Source of the DNA: an uncultured Ignavibacteriota bacterium
GTDB taxonomy: Bacteria; Bacteroidota; Ignavibacteria; UBA10030; UBA8401
Assembly (NCBI GenBank): GCA_903884005.1
Contig: CAISDA010000033.1
Span: forward strand, 124,001 to 188,000
DNA: 64,000 bases
Reading direction: 5' to 3'
Shown here: piece by piece, positions 9,728 to 17,369 of the stretch
Numbering within the stretch: position 1 is the stretch's first letter
Layout: each line of letters begins with the position of its first letter
The notes under the pieces: generated by a model
Database searches by the model: none
Told to the model about the DNA's origin: nothing
What the model saw: the letters and a program-made list of their open reading frames with translations, nothing else
Translations under genes and position numbers: made by a program

Positions 9728-12424
9728 TTAAAAGTCCAACCTGATGCCTGCTTGAATCGATCGTCGAACGTCGACATAGCTCGGGATGTTCATGCGATCG
9801 CGTGTTCGGCTGTACGTCGGTCCCGCATCCAACGGATTGCCCGATGTTGGCCAGACGTCAAGCGCATTGATGCTGTCGAAGACATTGTTGACGATGGCGA
9901 ACACAGCCAATTTCATGCCGGCGATGGTGAACCCGCGCGAGGCTCTCAGGTCGACCCTCTGCGTGGACGGCATTCGCTCGGAATTTTTTTCTTCAAGGAG
10001 ACTGTTGCTCTCATCGGGTTTTTGAGGAGTATACGGCAGCCCGCTCGATACGCGTATGACCGCATTAAGGGAAAAATTTTCGAACGGATGAATTCCGGCT
10101 ACATCTGGCCCGAAATCTTTCGGAAACTCCAGCCCCAGCGTGCTGTAGAAGACATGCTCGCGATCGAAGGCAAGCAGGAACACACGCTTGGGCCGCAATA
10201 CTGCCGAGGCACGCCGGTAATCGTTATACCCTTCGCGCGGATCCGATTCATTCCCCTTCGCAACGGAATACGTATAGTTCATGTTGCCGAACCAGTAATC
10301 GCTCAAACGCTTCGTTACTCCGATCTCGAGTCCCTGAACGTTGCCATAATTCGAATTGTCGAACACCGTGTATTCATACGGGAAAACGGCCAAATAGGTG
10401 CTTCCCGTCAGATTGGTGATGTCCTTGAAGTAGCCGCCGATATCGATGGAATAATCGGCACCAAGCTGGTGCTTCACACCGAATTCAAACGCCACGGTCT
10501 TCTGCGGGGCAATGCCCGGATTGCCGACGATCGCTCCGTCGACGGTCGGATCGCGCAGCGTGTACATGTCGACATAGTCGGGGATCTGAAAAAAATGTCC
10601 GTACGAACCATAGAAAACGGTCTTATCGCTCATCGGGAACGCAATGCCGAGACGAGGACTGACCTGCTGCTTTGCCGGCGTCGATACTTCGCCCACCGGC
10701 ACCCAAATTTTATCGCTGTTCAGATACCCCGCCGGCTCGCGCACCGACGGCCACCGGGTATCATCCACATTCACATAATCGTAGCGAAGCCCCGCATTGA
10801 TGATGCAGATATCAAATTCAATTTTGTCCTGAATGTAAGCGGACACTTCGAGCGGATTTTTCACATATTTTTCATAGGCATGAAATCCGGCCGGGAACGG
10901 TTCCTGGAAACTCAATCGGTCGATCGCATACCGGCGAATCTCGATGCCGCTCTTGACAAGATTATGTCTGCCCAGCTGCGTGCTGAAGTCGGCCTTCGCA
11001 AGGATCGTCGTCACATTGTTCGTGATCCCGATGCCGTTGTCGGCGTTCGTCCAGAAAGGAGGAGTGTTGCTGTTCTTCACGAGATAATTGGAAGACAACA
11101 GCTGCCCGTCCGCAGAAAAAACAGCGTCGCGTCCCTGTTCAAACCTGTTGAAGTAACGGCGCTGATAGGACAGCGATGCCTCATAGTATGTGCCGGGATT
11201 GAGGATGTGACTGATTTTCAGATTATCGCGCCACGAATAATCCTGCCTGTCCTCATATCCAGCCGGGTCGTACTTCCATTGATGCGAGTACGGCTTGTAG
11301 GTTTTGTAAAACCTCTGCGAACTCAGATTGAGCTTGATGGCGTTCCACGCATAGGTGAGCTTTCCGTTCACTTCCCGTTCTTTTGTATATCCCCAGGGCA
11401 TCGGATCGAGCATATTCATATAGCGTCCGGTGACGAAGAATTTGAGGTCGGGAAGGTAAGGAACCGGGCCGCTCAGCACAGCCGAAAGCTGACCGCGCAT
11501 ATTGATATCCGGCCACAAATCCGGCGTGCCCGAGAGCGTTTGTTTCTTATATGCCGAGGGATAGTCGTTGACGAGCGTATACCCTCGTCCGTTGACACGC
11601 GGAACAAATGAACCGTCCGGCGCCACGCCCCACTCATCGAGCGCAAGCGCGTCGGCTTTGTGATAGGGAGACTCATTCAACTGGTCCGTGGTGTATTCGA
11701 TGCGGCCGGCGTAGTGATCCCCGCCTTCCTTTGTGACAATGTTCACAACGCCTGAGAGCGCCTGTCCGTATTCGGCGCTGAATGCGCCGGTAAGTACCTG
11801 CAGTTCTTCGATCGCGTACTTGTCGATCTCGCCGTTGAAACCTCCCGAAAGCGGATCGCGAACGGGCACGCCGTCGATCATGTACGCAACTTCACCGCCG
11901 CGGCCGCCACGGGCGTGCAATGCACCGTCTCCGCCCGTCGTGAATCCGGCCTGCAGTCCGACGACGTCCTGAAACGACACCACCGGCAGGTCGGAGAACG
12001 CCTGAGATGAGACGACCGATGTGCGGGACGTCTCATCCTTGTTGATCATCGGGCGTTCGGCTTTGATGATCACTTCGCCGATGGAGATCGAACTTTCCGT
12101 CAACGAATATTTGACCTCCGTCGTGAAATCCGCCCTCACCGCCACATTGGTCATGGTCTGTTCCCCATAACCGACAAGGCTCGCCTTGAGTGAGTATGTG
12201 CCCGGCCTCACCTGGAGCACAACAAAATACCCTTCCGGGTCCGACACTGCGCCCAGGCGTTCGCCAACAATTTGAACGTTGACGAACGGAAGCGGTTCGC
12301 CGGTTGCTTTACTGATCGCACGTCCGGATATTTTCCCGGTTGTGCCGGCAATGAGCATTGCCGGCAGCGCGATGAGTACAAGTGCTCCCAGATATTTTCC
12401 GAACACACGGCACAGATTGGACAT
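9728..12424 (-). CDS. TonB-dependent receptor, module I
   Basis: Outer-membrane transporter of 898 residues. Residues 1-26 are the signal peptide; 28-115 form a carboxypeptidase-regulatory-like domain (GKISGRAISKATGEPLPFVNV); 120-240 form the plug, with DVVGLQAGF, a Gly-rich GGRGGEVAYMIDGVPV and VLTGAFSAEYGQALSGVVNIVTK. The remainder is a 22-strand barrel type region ending in a short LDF-type aromatic strand. It imports a ligand by use of the TonB-ExbBD system; the ligand is unknown. GGAG six to seven bases before the ATG supports the start. It lies 90 bases after the lamin-tail protein gene and 24 bases before the large surface protein gene, so all are probably one transcript from the promoter at 13645-13673. 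Confidence 0.9.
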   Translation of the reverse strand: MSNLCRVFGKYLGALVLIALPAMLIAGTTGKISGRAISKATGEPLPFVNVQIVGERLGAVSDPEGYFVVLQVRPGTYSLKASLVGYGEQTMTNVAVRADFTTEVKYSLTESSISIGEVIIKAERPMINKDETSRTSVVSSQAFSDLPVVSFQDVVGLQAGFTTGGDGALHARGGRGGEVAYMIDGVPVRDPLSGGFNGEIDKYAIEELQVLTGAFSAEYGQALSGVVNIVTKEGGDHYAGRIEYTTDQLNESPYHKADALALDEWGVAPDGSFVPRVNGRGYTLVNDYPSAYKKQTLSGTPDLWPDINMRGQLSAVLSGPVPYLPDLKFFVTGRYMNMLDPMPWGYTKEREVNGKLTYAWNAIKLNLSSQRFYKTYKPYSHQWKYDPAGYEDRQDYSWRDNLKISHILNPGTYYEASLSYQRRYFNRFEQGRDAVFSADGQLLSSNYLVKNSNTPPFWTNADNGIGITNNVTTILAKADFSTQLGRHNLVKSGIEIRRYAIDRLSFQEPFPAGFHAYEKYVKNPLEVSAYIQDKIEFDICIINAGLRYDYVNVDDTRWPSVREPAGYLNSDKIWVPVGEVSTPAKQQVSPRLGIAFPMSDKTVFYGSYGHFFQIPDYVDMYTLRDPTVDGAIVGNPGIAPQKTVAFEFGVKHQLGADYSIDIGGYFKDITNLTGSTYLAVFPYEYTVFDNSNYGNVQGLEIGVTKRLSDYWFGNMNYTYSVAKGNESDPREGYNDYRRASAVLRPKRVFLLAFDREHVFYSTLGLEFPKDFGPDVAGIHPFENFSLNAVIRVSSGLPYTPQKPDESNSLLEEKNSERMPSTQRVDLRASRGFTIAGMKLAVFAIVNNVFDSINALDVWPTSGNPLDAGPTYSRTRDRMNIPSYVDVRRSIQAGIRLDF

Positions 12425-12514
12425 GCTGCTCTCCGAAAGATCGTTGTTATTGATAGCCGTTCATGAACCGAACGAGATCGCACACCTGATGATGTGCTTG
12501 GCACCGGCCGGTCG

Positions 12515-13525
12515 TTACTTAAGCAATGTCATCCGTTTCGACTGCACGAACGAGCCTGCGTCGAGGGTATAAATATACACGCCCGCCGGAAGTTTCGACG
12601 CATCGAATGAAACGTGATATTGGCCCGCGCCAACTTTTTTATTGAGGAGCGTGGACACCCGCTTGCCGAGAATGTCATACACATTCAAGCGCACCATCTG
12701 TTCGCTCGCAATGGTGAACGAGATCACCGTCGACGGATTGAACGGGTTGGGATAGTTCTGCTTCAGCGACATGGACACGGGAAGCACGGCCTCCGCGTCG
12801 TTCACTCCTGTTGTGGCATCGGCCAGGAAACCGGGCGAATAGTAGAGCGAGGTATCGCGCGCTACGTCTTTGTGTCGTCCCCATTTTCCGGTCGATGTTT
12901 GATAATGAACCGACTGCTTGATCGCTCCCTGAATGGAGTCGCCTTTGACCGTTTTTGTACCCGCAAGGTATGTTCCTTTGGTCCAGAAGGGCTTCACGAC
13001 GCGGGGCGGTACATTATTGTCGTATCCAAAGGAGACTTCGGCCACCGTATCGGCAAGCAGCGGATTGACGATCATCACACGGTCGCCGTTCGAGGCCAGA
13101 TTGGTCTTCGCGGATCCGGTGGACGTGGTCACGGGACCGAAGCCCTGGTCTGTGGCGCCGGTGTAATGCGAAAATTTCACCGTCCCTGTTGGAAAGTTCG
13201 CCCCCCACGGGGATGCAATGGCGTTGCCGAACACAACGGCACACTTTTTCGCCGGCAGCACGGCACCCACCGGAAAGGTGAACACGACCTGCCCTTCACG
13301 TTCGATGATCACATAGCCGCTCAGATCGATCGAGACGGCGCTGTTGTTGTAGAGTTCCACAAATTCATCACCGGCAGCCTGGCGGGTGCCGTCTCCATTG
13401 GGGTCTCCGTTGGGACTTGCTGGAATGTCCCACAAAATTTCAGTCAACTGCAGGCCGCTCTGGCCGAATGCGGTCGCGCCGGATAGGCACAGGAGTATCA
13501 GCATAGCATAGACGATGTGTTTCAT
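12515..13525 (-). CDS. Lamin-tail-domain protein with T9SS sorting domain
   Basis: Secreted protein of 336 residues. It has a signal peptide (MKHIVYAMLILLCLSGATAFG), then a lamin-tail domain at about 23-150 (LTEILWDIP, DEFVELYNN, IDLSGYVI), a binding-type fold common in bacterial surface proteins. It ends with a classic sorting domain: NYPNPFNPSTVI, then a beta-rich stretch finishing KRMTLLK. An earlier in-frame start exists at 13612, but the ATG at 13525 has AAGGAG seven bases upstream and starts directly with a signal peptide, so it is preferred. It is the first gene after the RpiR-facing promoter and precedes the TonB receptor. No enzyme motif was seen; a ligand-binding or adhesion role on the surface is an inference. 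Confidence 0.8.
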   Translation of the reverse strand: MKHIVYAMLILLCLSGATAFGQSGLQLTEILWDIPASPNGDPNGDGTRQAAGDEFVELYNNSAVSIDLSGYVIIEREGQVVFTFPVGAVLPAKKCAVVFGNAIASPWGANFPTGTVKFSHYTGATDQGFGPVTTSTGSAKTNLASNGDRVMIVNPLLADTVAEVSFGYDNNVPPRVVKPFWTKGTYLAGTKTVKGDSIQGAIKQSVHYQTSTGKWGRHKDVARDTSLYYSPGFLADATTGVNDAEAVLPVSMSLKQNYPNPFNPSTVISFTIASEQMVRLNVYDILGKRVSTLLNKKVGAGQYHVSFDASKLPAGVYIYTLDAGSFVQSKRMTLLK

Positions 13526-13621
13526 ACAGGCTCCTTCATGGTAATGGGTGGTGGTGAACCGTTGTTGCGCGAAAAAAATGTGCTTGACTGCGATTGGAAT
13601 ATTTATTATCATGAATTGATT

Positions 13622-13641
13622 AATGGAATATAAATTCCATT
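13622..13641. promoter_or_regulatory. Palindromic operator candidate for the RpiR regulator
   Basis: A perfect inverted repeat with 8-bp arms AATGGAAT (13622-13629) and ATTCCATT (13634-13641) around ATAA. It covers the expected transcription start (about 13638) of the leftward promoter next to it and lies between that promoter and a divergent RpiR-type regulator gene. RpiR/MurR regulators bind AT-rich inverted repeats, so repression of module I by the neighbour is the simplest reading. This is inferred from position and symmetry. Confidence 0.65.
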
Positions 13642-13644
13642 TTT

Positions 13645-13673
13645 ATAGTACGACATTTTCATCAATGTGTCAA
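13645..13673 (-). promoter_or_regulatory. Sigma70-type promoter for module I
   Basis: Read leftward: TTGACA (-35, 13673-13668), a 17-base spacer, and TACTAT (-10, 13650-13645). This is a full -35 consensus, ideal spacing and a 5/6 match at -10. It lies 120 bases before the lamin-tail gene start and abuts the 20-bp palindrome. It should drive the lamin-tail, TonB receptor, large surface protein, PorV and perhaps hydrolase and M20 genes. Confidence 0.75.
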
Positions 13674-13773
13674 GCATTATTTATTGCCGAACGCGATCCG
13701 GTTCGGAAGCGGCGCCACCGGCTATCCCCCGCAACGCACGGATGAGACAATCCTCACGAAGAACGATATTCCT

Positions 13774-14655
13774 ATGAACAAGCAGCAGTTCGAAAAGCTC
13801 CACTCGGCGATACAGGCGCACCTCGACTCGTTCACACCGACCGAACGGCGGATCGCATCCTACCTCATGGAGCAATCCAAAGAAATCGCCCTCGTATCGG
13901 TTCAGGAACTGGCGGTCCGATTGCACACGGGGCCGGCTTCGATCATCCGGTTTGTCAAAAAATTAGGATACGACGGACTGGCGGCCCTCAAAGCGGAACT
14001 GCGCGAGGATATTCGGACGGGCGGTTCCCCGTTGGCCCAATTTAAAAACACACTGGACCATGGGTTGGAGCCTGGATTGAAGGAGGTTCGGCTCATTGCA
14101 GGACAGGAAATTACGAACATCCAAAATTCCCTCTCAGTGCTGAGCGAGGCGACATTTGCAAAAACCGTTCAGATGATCATTAAGGCGGATCACATCTATA
14201 CCGTCGGGGTGGGAACCTCGGCGCACATTGCGGCGGTCACGTCGTTCCTGTTGCGCAGGATCGGACTTCGCGCCGACACGGTCACACACACAGGACTCAG
14301 GCTGACGGAAAGCCTCATCGGCATCGGGAAAAAAGATCTGCTCATCGCATTCTCATTTCCCCCGTATTCGGAATCAACACTCGACGCGGCGGCATTCGCG
14401 AAGCAGCAAAAAGCGTCCGTCATCGGCTTTACAAATGAAATGCTTGCACCGATAGCGGACCATTGCGACGCGCTCCTCATTGCGAAGACCGACAGCCGCA
14501 TCCCGGCAAACGCCATTTCAGCCCCGCTGTTGCTCGTCTCCGGCTTGATCTCTGTGGCCGCCGCCAAGACGCGCAAACGCTCATCCCAGGCGCTGGAAAC
14601 AACGATCCGCCTGCGCAAGCAGCGGACGAAATCCGCATCATCGTCAACCGACTAA
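13774..14655 (+). CDS. RpiR/MurR-family transcriptional regulator with SIS domain
   Basis: Cytoplasmic regulator of 293 residues. Residues 1-77 form an RpiR helix-turn-helix domain (FTPTERRIASYLME, then VSVQELAVRLHTGPASIIRFVKKLGY). Residues 105-255 form a SIS sugar-phosphate-binding domain (HIYTVGVGTSAHIA, LLIAFSFPPYSESTLDAAAFAKQQKASVIGFT). It should sense a phosphorylated sugar and control nearby genes; the leftward promoter and palindrome at 13622-13673 are the obvious target. I chose the ATG at 13774, where the domain begins; an earlier in-frame start at 13684 would add 30 unlikely residues. Its stop codon overlaps that of the convergent GH2 gene by four bases. One of only two plus-strand genes here. 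Confidence 0.88.
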   Translation: MNKQQFEKLHSAIQAHLDSFTPTERRIASYLMEQSKEIALVSVQELAVRLHTGPASIIRFVKKLGYDGLAALKAELREDIRTGGSPLAQFKNTLDHGLEPGLKEVRLIAGQEITNIQNSLSVLSEATFAKTVQMIIKADHIYTVGVGTSAHIAAVTSFLLRRIGLRADTVTHTGLRLTESLIGIGKKDLLIAFSFPPYSESTLDAAAFAKQQKASVIGFTNEMLAPIADHCDALLIAKTDSRIPANAISAPLLLVSGLISVAAAKTRKRSSQALETTIRLRKQRTKSASSSTD

Positions 14656-17318
14656 TTCAATCGTCTGATTTTAATTGCATTTAAGAACGTATAACCAGCC
14701 TCACGCTCAAACGATACCGTGATGCCTCTCAGATCTTTCGATTGAACAACGAATGTTTTGGGGATAGCGCTTAATACTCCATATTGCGCTGCCGGACAAA
14801 AATTTTCAAGACATGGCACGCCATTGATCGACACATTAAATTCGCTGGCTTCCTGCCCCTTTTCTTCGCTCGTGCTCACATCATAGATTGTTTTTGTTGC
14901 CGTCGTTCCGGGATCGGAAAAATGCAATTCAACTTCATATTCCCCATCGGCAACATCAAATTTATAGTCTGTTAATCCGTACCGAAATGTTTGATATAAG
15001 GGAACATTCCGGGTTTGAGCCACTTCCGACTGATGCCCGATCCTCTTTTCGGTTGATCTGAACACCTCACCGCCGACGTATCCGAAACTGCCGCGTGTAT
15101 ATGCCTGATCGGGCAGCCAGGTAGTGCTATTTATTGGATCGATAAAAAAACAATTGCTGCCGACATTGACGCCGAGTGTAAATGATTTTCCCTTAGCCCG
15201 ATTGAGCAGAGCCGGCAGTATTTCAAAGTCAATGCGCAGAGCATCTTCATACACAGCACCATCACGCAACCCTTTTGCAATAAATAAATTCTTCCCATCG
15301 ACAAACGGCGCGTTCCACACGGAAACACCTTTGACTATCTTCTGCGTGCCTAGCGATGTGCCATTCGCGAACAGCTCCACGTTGTCAAGATTTGAATATA
15401 TTTTTATGGGCTGTGTCACTGTGGTGTCACCCGCCGATGCCTGAATCCCCGTACGAATTGTCCAGTCACGACTGGCAATATGAATGACGGGTGTTTTAAG
15501 CAACCATGCCTGGTACAGTGAATAGACATCTTTCGGAATTCTATTGTTATAGAGCAATCCCTTATTGTTAATACGCGGCATGCTCTCCTGGCGGCCTCCG
15601 GACCCGAAGTCTATTAAGTTCCACACTGCGGCACCGGCGATATACGGTCTGCTGAATATTTGATCTACATACGACTCATGATACAGTTGCTGCCATTCAA
15701 TGCTGAAATCAAATTGTTCGGGTTTCAGACTATGCAAACGGCCATCCCCTCCTGCGCCAAATTCACTTATCAAGGAAATTATTTTGGGATATTCCGCATG
15801 TTCCTTGTCCATGAAGGAACCAAATTTATCGAAGCTGCCCGTGTACCAACCTGCATAATTGTTCCACCCTATTACATTGGGTATGGCAGATATTCCGGAT
15901 TTTTGATAAAGATCTCTTCCACCTGAATTCAGGGCCATCGTCGATACACGATTGTGGTCTTCACTATGAACAATGCTGTCTAATTCCCGCGCAAACTGTG
16001 CTGTACTTTCAATTACTTCCTGTTGATTGATTTTATCCGCCATTTTTACCGTTCCCAGGGCGATTTCATTCATATACCCCCAGATAATGATGCTCGGATG
16101 GTTAAAATTCTGACGTATCATCTCTTTCAGGCTGCTCACGCATGTCGCCTTCAGTTCAGCGTTTTCGTAAAAAGTGTTTCCGAGCGGCGTTTCCTCCCAC
16201 ACCAGGATCCCCAATTTATCACACATCTCGACAATTGTTGGATCTTGAGGATAATGACTGATACGCACAAAATTACCACCCATTTTTTTCAACATTTCCA
16301 TATCATGCCGGTGAAGATCATTGTCCAGCGCATTCCCTAATCCCATATAATCCTGATGACGACTGGCTCCTATGAGTTTTAGGCTTTTGCCATTGAGACG
16401 AAAACCGGAGTCCGGATGAAAACTACACCATCTGAAACCCAATGAATTGTTGATTTCATCGTACTCAACCGGTTTTTTATCGTCGGACAACAGTGTCGTT
16501 GTAACCGTGTACAAATAAGGGGATTCCGGCGACCATAAGCGTGGGCTGGCTATCGTTCCCGACACTTGTTGAAAATTCCCATTGGCACCCGCACGTACGT
16601 GCAGCGTTGTTGTAACTGCTGCAATTGTTTTCCCCGATTCATCTATTATCTTTGAGAGCACGCAGACATTTTTATTTTCAGCAGACTCATTACGTATTGT
16701 GCCTTTGATTTTTACCGTGGCACTTTTTTCGTTCACCTGGGGTGTTTCAATAAATATTCCATTCGACCCATAGTTCATCTGATCAAAATGCAGACGCTCG
16801 GTGCTCACCAAATAAGCGTCTCTATACAAACCGCCGAACATCGTGTAATCACCCGAAATGGGCGGCAACTGTAAATGGCCGCTGTTGTCAACTTTTACAG
16901 CGATGACATTCTTCCCGGGAATTGTAACCATCGTTGAAATATCACATGTAAAGGCTGTAAACCCGCCTTTGTGTTCTCCTGCCAATTTTCCATTCACATA
17001 AATTGCAGCCTTGACAAATGCTCCCTCGAAATTTAAAAACAGTTGTTTCGTCGCATATTTATTAGTGAGGTAAACATCTTTTCGATACCAGCCGACACCT
17101 CTGTAATACTGTTTTAATGTATAGGCGTCCGTTGCATTCCAGGTATGCGGTATGTTGACTTTTGTCCACGATGAATCGTTGAAAATCGATTGCTCCGCTC
17201 CCGATACGTCCTCGCGTATAAACCGCCATGATTCATTTATACTTTCTTTCGAACGTTGAGAAAAACAACAGAGCGTGCTCACAAGGAGTGCAGACAACAG
17301 TACAATTTTTGATCTCAT
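14652..17318 (-). CDS. GH2 beta-galactosidase/glucuronidase-like enzyme with malectin-like tail
   Basis: Exported glycoside hydrolase of 888 residues, family 2. Signal peptide 1-21. Then the sugar-binding jelly roll (WRFIRED, DSSWTKVNIPHTWNATDAY), an Ig-like domain and the TIM barrel. Acid/base Glu418 is in WGYMNE and nucleophile Glu519 in ISEFGAG, as expected for GH2. Residues about 735-888 form a malectin-like carbohydrate-binding module (NVGSNCFFID, YTRGSFGYVGGE, YEVELHFSDP). Beta-galactosidase or beta-glucuronidase activity is likely; the exact sugar cannot be read. The ATG at 17318 starts the signal peptide; an upstream TTG at 17345 is less likely. It lacks a T9SS domain, so periplasmic action fits. 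It follows a second GH2 gene by 51 bases. Confidence 0.87.
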   Translation of the reverse strand: MRSKIVLLSALLVSTLCCFSQRSKESINESWRFIREDVSGAEQSIFNDSSWTKVNIPHTWNATDAYTLKQYYRGVGWYRKDVYLTNKYATKQLFLNFEGAFVKAAIYVNGKLAGEHKGGFTAFTCDISTMVTIPGKNVIAVKVDNSGHLQLPPISGDYTMFGGLYRDAYLVSTERLHFDQMNYGSNGIFIETPQVNEKSATVKIKGTIRNESAENKNVCVLSKIIDESGKTIAAVTTTLHVRAGANGNFQQVSGTIASPRLWSPESPYLYTVTTTLLSDDKKPVEYDEINNSLGFRWCSFHPDSGFRLNGKSLKLIGASRHQDYMGLGNALDNDLHRHDMEMLKKMGGNFVRISHYPQDPTIVEMCDKLGILVWEETPLGNTFYENAELKATCVSSLKEMIRQNFNHPSIIIWGYMNEIALGTVKMADKINQQEVIESTAQFARELDSIVHSEDHNRVSTMALNSGGRDLYQKSGISAIPNVIGWNNYAGWYTGSFDKFGSFMDKEHAEYPKIISLISEFGAGGDGRLHSLKPEQFDFSIEWQQLYHESYVDQIFSRPYIAGAAVWNLIDFGSGGRQESMPRINNKGLLYNNRIPKDVYSLYQAWLLKTPVIHIASRDWTIRTGIQASAGDTTVTQPIKIYSNLDNVELFANGTSLGTQKIVKGVSVWNAPFVDGKNLFIAKGLRDGAVYEDALRIDFEILPALLNRAKGKSFTLGVNVGSNCFFIDPINSTTWLPDQAYTRGSFGYVGGEVFRSTEKRIGHQSEVAQTRNVPLYQTFRYGLTDYKFDVADGEYEVELHFSDPGTTATKTIYDVSTSEEKGQEASEFNVSINGVPCLENFCPAAQYGVLSAIPKTFVVQSKDLRGITVSFEREAGYTFLNAIKIRRLN

Positions 17319-17369
17319 AGAATCAATTCCCAAATAATTAACCAACTACAGCGCCGTTCATTTCCAACC

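Noticed and set aside
9725-11611. Open frame of 628 codons on the plus strand
   Set aside because: It lies fully opposite the TonB receptor gene; its translation is Arg/His/Ile-rich without domains, and the receptor on the other strand is unmistakable.
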